Counted from the first letter of the stretch, positions 46,370 through 57,155 are shown. The stretch is DNA of 64,000 bases from JALZVT01 sp039029135 (GCA_039029135.1 JBCCGT010000022.1:1-64000), one strand, 5' to 3'. Made by a program: numbers and translations. Notes: generated from the letters alone by a model not told the origin.

Positions 46370-47937
46370 CCACCGGCGCCGACCCGGCAGCGAAACCCCA
46401 GACGGACGGCGGCCTCCTCACCCGACTGGGCCGCGCGTTGCTGCTCGTGCGGCTGGTTGGCCGCTATCGACTGTATCGCTGGTGGCCAGGCCTGCGCGGA
46501 CGCCCGATCGCCGACCTCGCGGCGCTGGCCAGCGATACGCGCCAGGCGCTGGAGGCAGCCGGGCCGGTGTTCGTAAAGTTCGGCCAACTGCTGTCGACCC
46601 GGCGCGATCTGCTGCCGCCCGCGCTCGCCGATGAATTCGCACTGCTGCAGGATCGCGTGCCGCCGTTTTCGGGCACCCTGGCGCGTTCCATCGTCGAGGC
46701 CGAGCTGGGCGGCGCCTTCGAAGAGCTCGTGGATTTCGACGTCGAGCCGCGGGCCGGCGCATCGCTCGCACAGGTGCACGCCGCGAGCCTGCGCGGCGAC
46801 GACGGTGGCGCTGACGCCGGGCTGATCGAGGTCTGCGTCAAAGTACTGCGACCCGGCGTCGAGGCGAACGTCGCCGCCGACATCGCGCTGCTGAAAGACA
46901 TCGCCGCGCTCGCCGACAGCGCCTCCGAAGACGCGCGGCGGCTGCGGCTGCCCGAGGTCGTGCTGGACTACGAGCGCACGATCGGCGAAGAGCTAGATCT
47001 CGCGCGCGAGGCGCGCAACACCGAGCGCCTGCGACTGAACTTCGCCGACTCCCCGCTGCTGCGCGTGCCCCGCGTGTATCCGCGGCTGTCGACCGGCCGC
47101 GTGTTGACGCTGGAGCGCGTGCGCGCGATGCCGCTGGGCGACTTCGACGCGCTGCGCGCCGCGGGCACCGACATGCACGAGCTGGCCCAGCGCGGGGTCG
47201 AGACCTTCTTCACGCAGGTGTTCGAGCACAACTTTTTCCACGCCGACATGCACCCTGGCAACATCTTCGTGGACATCACGGATCCGGCAGACCCAAGCTG
47301 GATCGCCATCGACTGCGCGATCATGGGCGAGCTGACCGCCGCCGATCGCCTGTACCTCGCGCGCAACCTGCTCGGTTTTCTCGACCAGGACTTCGACGCA
47401 GTGGCCCGCGTGCAGATCGAATCCGGCTGGGTACCGGCAGAGACCGACCCCGACGCACTCGCCGCCGTGATCGCCGCCGCCGCGGAGCCGATCGTCTCCA
47501 AGCCGTTGGCAGAGATCGACTTCGGTCCACTCTTGGTCGAGCTGTTTACCGCGGCCCGCGAGTTCGACGTGCGCGTGCAGCCCCAGCTCGTGCTGCTGCA
47601 GAAGACGCTGCTGAACATCGAGGGGCTGGGGCGTTCGCTGTATCCGGAGCTCGACGTCTGGGAGGTTGCCGCGCCCTACATGCGCCGCTGGATGAGCCAA
47701 CAGTTCGCCCCCGAGATGGTCGCGCAGTCGCTGGCAGACCGGGCCGGTGACATCGCGAGGCAGCTGCCGACGCTGCCGGCACTGCTGGCGGACGCCGACT
47801 ATGAACTGAAGCGTCTGGGTCACGCGGCTCGCGAGGCGCAAACGCAGATCGCCGACCTGCGCACCAGCGTACGTCGAGAGCGGCGCTTTCGCTGGCTGCT
47901 GCTGGTTGGACTCATCGTCCTCGCGCTGTGGGCCTAG
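46366..47937 (+). CDS. ubiB: Ubiquinone biosynthesis regulatory protein kinase-like UbiB
   Basis: The start is GTG 46366, overlapping the ubiJ stop (GTGA). The 523-residue protein has the family motif GPVFVKFGQLLSTRRDLLP (KxGQ motif) near 65-83, then the kinase-like core EPRAGASLAQVHAASL, EVCVKVLRPGVE, and the metal-binding HADMHPGNIFVDI and DCAIMGEL. The C-terminus has a hydrophobic anchor (FRWLLLVGLIVLALWA). It is an ADCK-type ATPase needed for ubiquinone synthesis at the inner membrane. It is followed by hisE after 62 bases. Confidence 0.96.
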   Translation: MTTGADPAAKPQTDGGLLTRLGRALLLVRLVGRYRLYRWWPGLRGRPIADLAALASDTRQALEAAGPVFVKFGQLLSTRRDLLPPALADEFALLQDRVPPFSGTLARSIVEAELGGAFEELVDFDVEPRAGASLAQVHAASLRGDDGGADAGLIEVCVKVLRPGVEANVAADIALLKDIAALADSASEDARRLRLPEVVLDYERTIGEELDLAREARNTERLRLNFADSPLLRVPRVYPRLSTGRVLTLERVRAMPLGDFDALRAAGTDMHELAQRGVETFFTQVFEHNFFHADMHPGNIFVDITDPADPSWIAIDCAIMGELTAADRLYLARNLLGFLDQDFDAVARVQIESGWVPAETDPDALAAVIAAAAEPIVSKPLAEIDFGPLLVELFTAAREFDVRVQPQLVLLQKTLLNIEGLGRSLYPELDVWEVAAPYMRRWMSQQFAPEMVAQSLADRAGDIARQLPTLPALLADADYELKRLGHAAREAQTQIADLRTSVRRERRFRWLLLVGLIVLALWA

Positions 47938-47999
47938 CGCTGTCGGTCTGGCGTAGCGTGAGAGATAATCGGCGTCCCTGATCACCGTCGGCTGGACCT

Positions 48000-48350
48000 A
48001 TGGACGTCGTCACCGAACTGACCCGCGTACTCGAGACCCGCCGCGACGCTCGACCCGACGACTCCTATGTCGCGAGTCTCTACAGCAAGGGACTCAACAA
48101 GATTCTGGAGAAGGTTGGCGAAGAGGCGACCGAGGTCATCCTGGCGTCGAGAGACCTCGCGGAGGCCGCTGACGACGCCGCCGATGCGCCGGAAAAACGG
48201 TCCGCGTTAACGAGCGAAGTCGCGGATTTGTGGTTTCACACCATGGTAATGTTGGTGCATCAGGGTATCGATCCTGCAGCCGTTCTGGACACCCTGGCCG
48301 CCCGCTACGGCGTCTCCGGTCACGCCGAGAAAGCGAGCCGCAATTCCTGA
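48000..48350 (+). CDS. hisE: Phosphoribosyl-ATP diphosphatase
   Basis: The 116-residue enzyme hydrolyses phosphoribosyl-ATP in the second step of histidine synthesis. The MazG-like signature is present: SYVASLYSKGLNKILEKVGE, EATEVILASRD and SEVADLWFHTMVML. It is the free HisE form, not fused to HisI, and no hisI gene adjoins it here although hisI-hisE are often paired in this location. It sits between ubiB and tatABC, as in Pseudomonas-like genomes. Confidence 0.95.
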   Translation: MDVVTELTRVLETRRDARPDDSYVASLYSKGLNKILEKVGEEATEVILASRDLAEAADDAADAPEKRSALTSEVADLWFHTMVMLVHQGIDPAAVLDTLAARYGVSGHAEKASRNS

Positions 48351-48390
48351 CTGCCACGCAGCGCGGTACGCCGCATCGGTCGACGTTGCC

Positions 48391-48432
48391 GGTAGATGGA
48401 AGGCGGTAGATGGAAGCCGGTAAATGGAAGCC
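48391..48432 (+). repeat. 14-bp tandem repeat, three copies, before tatA
   Basis: GGTAGATGGAAGGC (48391), GGTAGATGGAAGCC (48405) and GGTAAATGGAAGCC (48419) run in tandem, with one or two changes between copies. They occupy the hisE-tatA gap, about 75 bases before the tatA start. Confidence 0.9.
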
Positions 48433-48505
48433 GGTCGCTGACGACCACCGCTGCAGACACGGGATGCGGACGCGGGAAACTGAATACTGAATAAGGAGAA
48501 CTGAC

Positions 48506-48712
48506 ATGTTCGGACTCAGCATTTGGGAGCTGTTGATCATTCTGGCCATCGTGCTGCTGATCTTCGGCCCGAGTCGACTAAAGAACATCGGCTCCGATCT
48601 CGGCGGCGCCATCAAGGGCTTCCGCACGGCCATCAAGGATGATGGTGCCGAGGGTAGCGACAAGACCGAGGCCCTCGACACCGAGACCGCAGACCAGAAG
48701 ACGAATGTTTGA
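48506..48712 (+). CDS. tatA: Twin-arginine translocase subunit TatA
   Basis: The 68-residue protein has the TatA design: a short hydrophobic helix (ELLIILAIVLLIFGPSRL), the FGP hinge, an amphipathic helix (SDLGGAIKGFRTAIKDD) and an acidic tail. It oligomerises to let folded proteins with twin-arginine signals cross the inner membrane. AAGGAG at 48493-48498 is seven bases before the ATG. Its end overlaps tatB by eight bases. Confidence 0.96.
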   Translation: MFGLSIWELLIILAIVLLIFGPSRLKNIGSDLGGAIKGFRTAIKDDGAEGSDKTEALDTETADQKTNV

Positions 48713-49166
48713 AATCGGCTTTCCGGAACTCCTCATCATCAGCGTCGTGACGCTCTTGGTGCTGGGTCCGGAGCGGCTGCCTGAGGCGCTGCGCACCACG
48801 GGGCTGTGGTTCGGGCGGATGCGGCGCAGCTTCAACGCGGTAAAGAATGAGATCGACCGCGAGATCGGCATGGACGAGGTGCGCCGCCAGTTACACAACG
48901 AGGCCATCATGGAAGAGATGGAACGCCTGAAAAACGACGTCAACTCAATCGGCGATGACGCGCGCGACTATGCCAACAGCACCAACAGCCAGCTCGAGCA
49001 AATCGAGGGCGACATCACGACCGAAGCCGAACCCGACGATTACAGCCCGGAGCCGCACCCGAACGACGTATCGAGCCGACACCACGCCGAGCAGGATGCC
49101 GACGTTGATAAAGCGGACGATGCCGCGGACCCGCCAAACACAGAACCCTCGGCTAACGGCGCCTGA
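48705..49166 (+). CDS. tatB: Twin-arginine translocase subunit TatB
   Basis: The start is ATG 48705, inside the end of tatA, giving 153 residues. The N-terminal helix FEIGFPELLIISVVTLLVLG with GPERLPEALRTTGLWFGRMR is the TatB hallmark (Glu8 and the GPERLP hinge). A long amphipathic helix and a variable acidic tail rich in Asp, Glu and Pro follow. TatB and TatC form the receptor for twin-arginine signal peptides. Confidence 0.96.
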   Translation: MFEIGFPELLIISVVTLLVLGPERLPEALRTTGLWFGRMRRSFNAVKNEIDREIGMDEVRRQLHNEAIMEEMERLKNDVNSIGDDARDYANSTNSQLEQIEGDITTEAEPDDYSPEPHPNDVSSRHHAEQDADVDKADDAADPPNTEPSANGA

Positions 49167-49200
49167 TACGCGCCGCGTTACCGTCCTCGACTCCTAAGCA

Positions 49201-49986
49201 ATGGCCGACAGCGAGAAAATTGCCCACGACGCGGCCGTCGACAGCGCAGAGATGCCCTTCATGGCGCACCTGCTGGAGCTGCGCCAGCGCATCCTCTATG
49301 CGGTGCTGGCCGTCGTCCTGCTGTTTTTCCCCATCTACGGTTTGTTCGGCAACGATCTGTACGAGTGGCTAGCGGCGCCGCTGCTGGAACAACTGCCGGG
49401 CGGCCAGATGATCGCCACCGACGTCACCTCGCCGTTCTTCGCGCCGCTGAAATTGTCGCTGCTCGCCGCGCTGTTTCTCGGCATGCCGTTCGTGCTGCAT
49501 CAGGTCTGGGCGTTCATCGCACCGGGTCTATACCTGAAGGAAAAGCGGCTGGCAGCACCGCTGCTCATCAGCAGCGTCACGCTGTTCTATCTCGGCATGG
49601 CGTTCGCCTATTACGTCGTGTTCCCGCTCGTGTTCGCGTTTTTCGCCGGCGTCGCACCAGACGACGTGGCGTGGATGACCGACATCAACAGCTATCTGAA
49701 CTTCGTGATGAAGCTGTTCCTGGCCTTCGGTGTTGCGTTCGAAATACCCATTGCCACATCGCTTTTGATGTGGACCGGTTTCTCGACGCCGGAGAGCCTG
49801 GCGCGCAAGCGGCCCTACGTGATCGTCGGCTGTTTCGTCGTTGGTATGCTGCTCACGCCGCCCGACGTGATCTCACAGATACTGCTCGCGCTGCCGACCT
49901 GGGCGCTGTTCGAACTCGGCGTATTTGCCGGACGTTTCATCAAACCGGCCGAGCAGGCCGAGGACGGCGCGACCAGTTCAACTTAG
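49201..49986 (+). CDS. tatC: Twin-arginine translocase subunit TatC
   Basis: The 261-residue protein has six membrane segments. Landmarks are PFMAHLLELRQRILYAVLAV, TSPFFAPLKLSLLAALFLGM, LYLKEKRLAAPLLISS and FGVAFEIPIATSLLMWTGF. It is the core receptor of the Tat system. The ATG follows CTCCTAAGCA, a weak ribosome-binding site, 34 bases after tatB. The N-terminal extension of about 18 acidic residues is typical of gammaproteobacterial TatC. Confidence 0.97.
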   Translation: MADSEKIAHDAAVDSAEMPFMAHLLELRQRILYAVLAVVLLFFPIYGLFGNDLYEWLAAPLLEQLPGGQMIATDVTSPFFAPLKLSLLAALFLGMPFVLHQVWAFIAPGLYLKEKRLAAPLLISSVTLFYLGMAFAYYVVFPLVFAFFAGVAPDDVAWMTDINSYLNFVMKLFLAFGVAFEIPIATSLLMWTGFSTPESLARKRPYVIVGCFVVGMLLTPPDVISQILLALPTWALFELGVFAGRFIKPAEQAEDGATSST

Positions 49987-50026
49987 GACGCAAACGGCAA
50001 TCGGCGATCACACGGGGAGGGTGAAC

Positions 50027-50485
50027 GTGAACTGGGATGCGATTGGGGCAGTTGCCGAAGTGCTGGGCGCCGCGGGCGTCATTCTCACGCTGGGTTACCT
50101 GGCGATCCAGATTCGCCAGAACACGCAGGCGCTGCGCGCCGCCAGCATCGATTCGATGACCAGCATCGCCAACGACATTCGCACCAACCTGTTCAGCGAT
50201 CCCGAAATCGCCAGCATATATATGCGCGGACTTGAGGGCATAGACAACCTGGATGCGTTGGAAACCGAGCGATTTCGGCTGCTGATGACGAACGCGATAT
50301 GGGCACTGTGGAACGCGTTTACGCAGGCGCAGCTAGGCGACGACCATGCCTGGGATGCCCAAAAACCCCTATTGCGCCGCTTCCTCACGCTGCCCGGGGG
50401 CGAGTGGTATTGGAACACCTACAAGGCGGAGTTCAGTTCAGAGTTTCGCGCCGAGGTCGACGTCATACTGCGGCAAGCGAGCTGA
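50027..50485 (+). CDS. Small one-pass membrane protein of unknown function
   Basis: From GTG 50027, six bases after GGGAGG, the product has 152 residues. The first 30 residues are a membrane segment (GAVAEVLGAAGVILTLGYLAIQIRQN), and the rest is a helical soluble domain (FRLLMTNAIWALWNAFTQAQ, GGEWYWNTYKAEFSSEFRAE). Proteins opening with an NWDAIGAVAE-like start are common in marine gammaproteobacteria, but I know no function for them. It follows tatC by 40 bases and may be co-transcribed. Confidence 0.75.
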   Translation: MNWDAIGAVAEVLGAAGVILTLGYLAIQIRQNTQALRAASIDSMTSIANDIRTNLFSDPEIASIYMRGLEGIDNLDALETERFRLLMTNAIWALWNAFTQAQLGDDHAWDAQKPLLRRFLTLPGGEWYWNTYKAEFSSEFRAEVDVILRQAS

Positions 50486-50820
50486 GGCTACCCTCGACTG
50501 CCCCCCCACCCACCACCCGACTACCCTGAAAGGCTCGCAACGAGGCTCGGCAAACGCGGCGGCGCTGGGCACCATCGGCGATCTGTCGGGCGAACTGGGT
50601 CTTGGGCTCGTAGCGCTGGAGGCGGCCGATGTGATCTACAAGATCGGTCAGCGGGTGGTGTTGTTGCGCGGGCTCCGTGCGCCCGTGTATCTCTGCAACG
50701 CTCCCGTTCGCCTTCAGTAGTGGTTACTAAAATGGAGATTACCTAATTTAGGGTATGCGCCTGCCATGGCGCCGCGGCAGCCTCTGGCCATCTCTCCGCG
50801 ATCTCGAAAAGGCCAAAGTC
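50486..50820. other. Gap without a supported gene before the beta-helix gene
   Basis: This 335-bp stretch has no gene I can support. Both strands of 50550-50720 give short open stretches with somewhat protein-like composition, so it may hold a decayed gene. Around 50715-50755 the DNA becomes AT-rich (ACTAAAATGGAGATTACC), a plausible promoter for the next gene. Confidence 0.4.
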
Positions 50821-52386
50821 ATGCAGGGCTCCGTTCGCCGTCTCGCAACCCTAATTTTGCTTTTCCCCTGTCTCGCTCAGGCGCTCGAAGCGCCTATTCA
50901 GGCTGACGCCTATGTCCGCGGTGACAAGTACGCCGGCAACAACTTCGGCGCTTCCTCAGCCTTGTGGGTTCGCGATCAGGGACCTCGGTACTCGCTGCTG
51001 CGATTCGACACGACGACCTTTAGCGGCAGGCCTACCCAGGCAAGACTGTCGCTTCGGATCCAAACGCTGAGTACGCCAGGAACCTTTGACGTTCATCGGC
51101 TGATTGAGGCGTGGGATGAGAGCACGGTGAAGCTCAATCAGCTGCCTGCGTACGACCCCATGATCGCGGGCACCTTGCAACTCACGGCTGCAGATGCGAA
51201 CGCTGTAGTCGACGTTGACATCCTGCCGGCAGCCGAAGCATGGCTGGATGGTGCGACCAACCACGGGTTGATAATCATTCCAGCCGGATCGATCAACGCG
51301 AGGATCTCGTCTCGCGAAGGCAACACGGCCCCTGCGCTGAACCTGGAGACAGAGCCGACGCCACCGCACATTGCAACGGTGCGAAAAGTCGGTGGTGACT
51401 ACACCAGTCCCATAGACGCACTGGACAATATCGATTCGGGAGACGTCTGGTGCGGTTCTCCGAGTGCGCAGAACCCCTGTCTGATTGACATCGGCCCAGG
51501 TGTCTACGAACTCCGCCAGCAACGGATCGAGATGCGCGACTACGTGTCGATCAGCGGGGCCGGGCCGCAGGCCACGATACTGACCTATGACGGCGACAGC
51601 CATGCGGTCCTCGCGTTCGAGGCGAGCCACTTCAGGCTGTCCAATCTGCGAGTGGACACCAGCTCCGCAAGCGACGGTGGCGTTGGAGTGTACGCAAGCC
51701 AAAACGTCCACCTCGTCGACCTGCACATCGTCGCCAAAAACACTGGAATCATCGTCTCGTCATCGAGCGACACTTTTATTCGCAGCACAACCATCGACGT
51801 AGGAGCCACCGAGCCCGCAGCGCCAAGGGGCGTCGGATACACAGGGGGTTCCAACCACGTCATCGAAGATACCCGCATACGCATCGTGAAGGAATTTTCC
51901 GCGAGCAACACGGTCTCCGGCTTAAGCGTCGTCTCCGACGCTAGCGTTGTGGCCAACAGGCTATCGATCGAGGTGCTCAATGCGAGTGGTACTGGCGCGG
52001 TGTATGCCGCTTACAACAGAGAATCCGATTTAACGCTGAAGGATTCGAGTCTTCTCGCCGATGGTGGAACTTCCGGCAGCGCGACAGCCGCTTGGGCGGG
52101 CACATCGGGTGCGGGATTTCAGTTTTCGATAAGCAACAGCAGACTGGTTGCGCTGGGCGTTTCCGCTAGAGGCGTTCAGGGACTTTCGACATCGTCGCCG
52201 TCCAACGAACCTATCCGCATCGACCGCTCCTTGATCCAAGGCGATTCGAGCTCGGTGTACATGACTTCTGGTTCGTTCGCATGGATTGGTTCGAGTCGAT
52301 TGGATGGTCCGGTGGTCGGGACCCTGAATACCTGTGCCGCATCGTACAACGGAAACTACGTTCCGCTCGGTGCCGATTGCCAGTAG
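50821..52386 (+). CDS. Exported protein with DNRLRE/CBM96-like domain and right-handed beta-helix
   Basis: From ATG 50821 the product has 521 residues with a signal peptide (LATLILLFPCLAQALEA). Residues 28-160 match the DNRLRE/CBM96-like sandwich domain, seen in DAYVRGDKYAGNNFGASSAL, LRFDTTTFSGRPTQARLSLR and WLDGATNHGLIII. Residues 190-500 form a beta-helix with repeated turns of about 20-25 residues (YVSISGAGPQATILTYDGDS, FRLSNLRVDTSSAS, VHLVDLHIVAKNTGIIV). It probably binds or cuts a polysaccharide outside the cell. The codon use is less GC-rich than in neighbouring genes, suggesting transfer. ATG 50755 is a less likely start. Confidence 0.72.
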   Translation: MQGSVRRLATLILLFPCLAQALEAPIQADAYVRGDKYAGNNFGASSALWVRDQGPRYSLLRFDTTTFSGRPTQARLSLRIQTLSTPGTFDVHRLIEAWDESTVKLNQLPAYDPMIAGTLQLTAADANAVVDVDILPAAEAWLDGATNHGLIIIPAGSINARISSREGNTAPALNLETEPTPPHIATVRKVGGDYTSPIDALDNIDSGDVWCGSPSAQNPCLIDIGPGVYELRQQRIEMRDYVSISGAGPQATILTYDGDSHAVLAFEASHFRLSNLRVDTSSASDGGVGVYASQNVHLVDLHIVAKNTGIIVSSSSDTFIRSTTIDVGATEPAAPRGVGYTGGSNHVIEDTRIRIVKEFSASNTVSGLSVVSDASVVANRLSIEVLNASGTGAVYAAYNRESDLTLKDSSLLADGGTSGSATAAWAGTSGAGFQFSISNSRLVALGVSARGVQGLSTSSPSNEPIRIDRSLIQGDSSSVYMTSGSFAWIGSSRLDGPVVGTLNTCAASYNGNYVPLGADCQ

Positions 52387-52515
52387 TCGTTCGCCGAACG
52401 CTTTGAGAGAGAGCCGGCGAAGACGCCTACTGTCACCTGTTCTTCGAGTTGAAAAACGGCGGCGCTCGCGTTCTTTCCCTGACGGTCGCCAAGGCAACGC
52501 GAAGGCTCGCGGAGG

Positions 52516-53337
52516 CTACAGGTCCTGTCCCGCCGCCCGATTCGCGCCCGCAATCGACGGATCGGAAAAACCCAGCGCCCGGTAGGGTTCGAAACCGACG
52601 ATGCGGCGCACTTCCGGCGTCAGCTCCGCTACCCGCCGTGCGGGCACGTCGAGATACTGATTCTCTTCCTGGCGCACCCAGCCGACGGAGTACGTGAGGA
52701 TCACGCCGTAGCGCCAGTCATCCGCAACGTTCGCGCCCGCACCGTGCAACGTTCCACCGAGCCAATACAGCACCGACCCAGCGGGCATCTCGGCCGCCTC
52801 AACTTCGTCTTCGCGCGCGCGCCGCGCGGCGTCCCAGCGATGGCTGCCGGGCACGATGAGCGTCGCGCCGTTGTCGGCGCGAAAATCGGTCACCGCCCAC
52901 ATCGACGCAAGAATCAGGTTCGGCCGCGGTTCGGGAAAGAACGTGAACGAGTCTTCTTCGCGGTGCAGCTCCTGCTTGCGCGCGCCGGGACCAACTTCTA
53001 GAGCGGCGCTCACGTGCAGCTGATAGCCGTACTCGCCGTTCGGCAGCAGGAACTCTTCGCTTAGCTGGGTCGACACCGGATGGGCAACCAGCCGCTCAGT
53101 GGCCGTGGGCGAACGTGCGATCAGCGCCGACACGCGACGCGTGCGGCCAGGATAGAACTGCTCTGGATCGTCCTGCTCGATTACGCGCGTGGCGGCCATC
53201 GACTCGGCCAGCTCGGCCCGAATCGCGCTCGCCGTCGCGGCCTCGAAGGCGTTGGTCACGACGAGCGCGCCGGCGTCGCGCAGAGCAGCCGACTTGTCGG
53301 CTGCCGGCGCATCGGCGGACAGACAGGGAATAGACAT
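52516..53337 (-). CDS. Phytanoyl-CoA dioxygenase (PhyH) family protein
   Basis: From ATG 53337 the product has 273 residues. It shows the Fe(II)/2-oxoglutarate oxygenase layout: ELHREEDSFTFFPEPRPNLI with a metal-binding His and acidic residue, MWAVTDFRADNGATLIVPGS, HRWDAARRAR, and the distal GTLHGAGANVADDWRYGVIL with the second His and Arg for 2-oxoglutarate. It hydroxylates an unknown small molecule. It starts beside dtd, whose stop lies 69 bases further along, and shares the strand with dtd and typA. Confidence 0.88.
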   Translation of the reverse strand: MSIPCLSADAPAADKSAALRDAGALVVTNAFEAATASAIRAELAESMAATRVIEQDDPEQFYPGRTRRVSALIARSPTATERLVAHPVSTQLSEEFLLPNGEYGYQLHVSAALEVGPGARKQELHREEDSFTFFPEPRPNLILASMWAVTDFRADNGATLIVPGSHRWDAARRAREDEVEAAEMPAGSVLYWLGGTLHGAGANVADDWRYGVILTYSVGWVRQEENQYLDVPARRVAELTPEVRRIVGFEPYRALGFSDPSIAGANRAAGQDL

Positions 53338-53406
53338 GGCGCTCCTCCTCACACGACCGTTGTGGACAGACGGGGCGCCGTTATCGGGAATCCTGTCGGC
53401 GTCGGG

Positions 53407-53847
53407 TCAGTCGCGCTCCAGCAGGAAGGTTACGGGTCCATCGTTGATCAGTTCAACCTGCATGTCAGCACCAAACCGACCGGTGGCCACCTTCGCGCCA
53501 CGCTCGCGCAGGCGCCCGACCAACAGCTCGTACAGCCGCTGCGCCTCCGCGGGCTCTGCGGCGGTCCCGAAACTCGGCCGTCGACCGCGACTGGTATCGG
53601 CGGCGAGCGTGAACTGTGAGACAACCAGCAGCTCGCCGCCCACATCCGTCACGCTGCGATTCATGGGCTTGTCCGCATCGGGGAAGATGCGCAGGTTCAG
53701 CAGCTTGTCGGCAAGCCAGTCGCAGGGCGCCTCGGTGTCACCGGCAACCACGCCGACGAAGACGAGCAGGCCGCTGTCGATCTGGCCAACGATCTCGCCG
53801 GCCACCTCGACCCGCGCCCGCGCGACCCGCTGCACCAGGCACTTCAC
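53407..53847 (-). CDS. dtd: D-aminoacyl-tRNA deacylase
   Basis: The 146-residue enzyme removes D-amino acids and glycine wrongly attached to tRNA. It shows the family motifs MKCLVQRVARARVEV, LLVVSQFTLAADTSRGRRP (SQFTLA, with the activating Gln) and the C-terminal NDGPVTF (Gly-cis-Pro). The length is normal. It follows typA on the minus strand after 12 bases, the usual arrangement. Confidence 0.97.
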   Translation of the reverse strand: MKCLVQRVARARVEVAGEIVGQIDSGLLVFVGVVAGDTEAPCDWLADKLLNLRIFPDADKPMNRSVTDVGGELLVVSQFTLAADTSRGRRPSFGTAAEPAEAQRLYELLVGRLRERGAKVATGRFGADMQVELINDGPVTFLLERD

Positions 53848-53859
53848 CGCAGCGAACGG

Positions 53860-55686
<1,827 letters not shown>

Positions 55687-55803
55687 CCTGGCGGCGCTCC
55701 TGAAAGACTGGAAATACATGCCGCGACGGGGCGGCAAACAGACTGTTCATCGGAGGCGTTCGCGGGCTTTCCGCCGAGGCCCCGATGACAAAGGGCGCGG
55801 ATT

Positions 55804-56862
55804 ATGAAACATCGGGCGAAGGCTGTCGCCCTGATTTCGGGCGGACTGGATTCCCTCCTGGCGGCCCGCGTCGTCATGGATCAGGGCGTGTACGTCGAGG
55901 GGCTGAATTTCTTTACCGGCTTTTGCGTCGAGGGCCACACACACGCCATCCGCAGCTCGAAGGCGGCAGCGCCGCGCAACAACGCGCTCTGGGTCGCCGA
56001 GCAGCTCGGCATCAAGCTGCACATCGTCGACGTGATCGACGACTACAAGGACGTACTGCTGAAGCCCCGCCACGGCTACGGCAAGAACCTGAACCCCTGT
56101 CTCGACTGCAAGGTGTTCATGGTCAACCGCGCCGCCGCCTGGGGCTACGCTGAGGAGCGCGGCTTCGATTTCGTCATTACCGGCGAGGTCATGGGCCAAC
56201 GGCCGAAAAGCCAGATGAAATCCAAGCTCGGCCTGATCGCCAGCGAATCCGGCGTCGACGACCGGCTGCTGCGGCCGTTGTCCGCGCGGCTGCTGCCCGA
56301 GACCCTGCCGGAGCGCGAAGGCTGGGTCGATCGCGAGGCCCTGCACGGATTTCACGGCCGCAACCGCAAACCGCAGATCGCGCTTGCCCGGCAATATGGC
56401 TACAGCGACTGGGCGCAGCCTGCCGGCGGCTGCTGCTTCCTCACGGATCCCGAGTACAGCAACCGGCTGGGCGATCTGTGGAACGCCCGCGGCAGCCGCG
56501 ACTACGAGCTCGATGACATCGTGCTGCTGAAGGTCGGCCGGCACCTCCGGCCAGCGCCCCACTACAAGCTGGTGATCGCCCGCGACGCGGGAGAGAGCAA
56601 CTATCTGCAGGGCTACCGTCGACGCTTCACGGCGCTGGATCCGATCAGCCATCGCGGACCGATCGCGCTGATCGACGGCGACCTGGCGCCGGGCGATGCG
56701 GAGACAGCCGCGCGCCTGTTCGCCCGCTACACGCAGGGCCGCGCCGAGGCCGAGGTCACGGTGCGCATCACCGGCCCCGAGCACAACGGCGTCGGCGAGG
56801 TTACCCAGGTCACGGTGGCGCCGATGGCCGCGCCCGACATTCCGGCGTCTTGGCATGTCTGA
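55804..56862 (+). CDS. MnmA-like PP-loop tRNA thiolation enzyme
   Basis: The 352-residue protein starts with a PP-loop ATP pyrophosphatase motif (ISGGLDSLLA, 11-20). The segment NLNPCLDCKVFM carries Cys99 and Cys102, in the place of the first catalytic Cys of MnmA (NPxxLCN). The segment QPAGGCCFLTDPEYSNRLGD carries Cys210/211, in the place of the second. A C-terminal part (FALDPISHRGPIAL-like) follows. It most likely activates a tRNA or other substrate with ATP and transfers sulfur. A TusA-type carrier gene begins two bases downstream. It occupies the typA-adjacent position where thiI stands in related genomes. Enzyme target unknown. Confidence 0.75.
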   Translation: MKHRAKAVALISGGLDSLLAARVVMDQGVYVEGLNFFTGFCVEGHTHAIRSSKAAAPRNNALWVAEQLGIKLHIVDVIDDYKDVLLKPRHGYGKNLNPCLDCKVFMVNRAAAWGYAEERGFDFVITGEVMGQRPKSQMKSKLGLIASESGVDDRLLRPLSARLLPETLPEREGWVDREALHGFHGRNRKPQIALARQYGYSDWAQPAGGCCFLTDPEYSNRLGDLWNARGSRDYELDDIVLLKVGRHLRPAPHYKLVIARDAGESNYLQGYRRRFTALDPISHRGPIALIDGDLAPGDAETAARLFARYTQGRAEAEVTVRITGPEHNGVGEVTQVTVAPMAAPDIPASWHV

Positions 56863-56864
56863 GC

Positions 56865-57155
56865 ATGTCTAAATCGGACCGCCCTGACCTGTGCTCTGAC
56901 TCGGACACGAATTCGCGGCCGGAGCAACCGGTCGAGACCCTCGACGCCCGCGGCCTGCTGTGCCCGCTGCCGGTCATTCGCACCCAGGATCGGGTCGCCG
57001 ATCTCGCGCCCGGGACCGAGCTCGTCGTACTCGCGTCCGACCCGGGCGCCCTGCACGACATTCCCGCGTGGTGCCGGGTGCACGGTCACGAGCTGCTGGC
57101 CATGAGCGAGCCTGGACCGGAGGTCAGCGTGCGCCTCCGAGTCATGGCGTCATAG
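56865..57155 (+). CDS. TusA-family sulfur carrier protein
   Basis: From ATG 56865 the product has 96 residues with an acidic N-terminal extension of about 22 residues. The core is LDARGLLCPLPVIRTQDRV with the sulfur-binding Cys33 in the CPxP motif, then LVVLASDPGALHDIPAWCRV and HGHELLAMSEPG. TusA proteins carry persulfide sulfur from a cysteine desulfurase to tRNA-thiolation or other acceptors. It starts two bases after the PP-loop gene, so the two are co-translated; direct sulfur delivery to that enzyme is inference. Confidence 0.9.
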   Translation: MSKSDRPDLCSDSDTNSRPEQPVETLDARGLLCPLPVIRTQDRVADLAPGTELVVLASDPGALHDIPAWCRVHGHELLAMSEPGPEVSVRLRVMAS

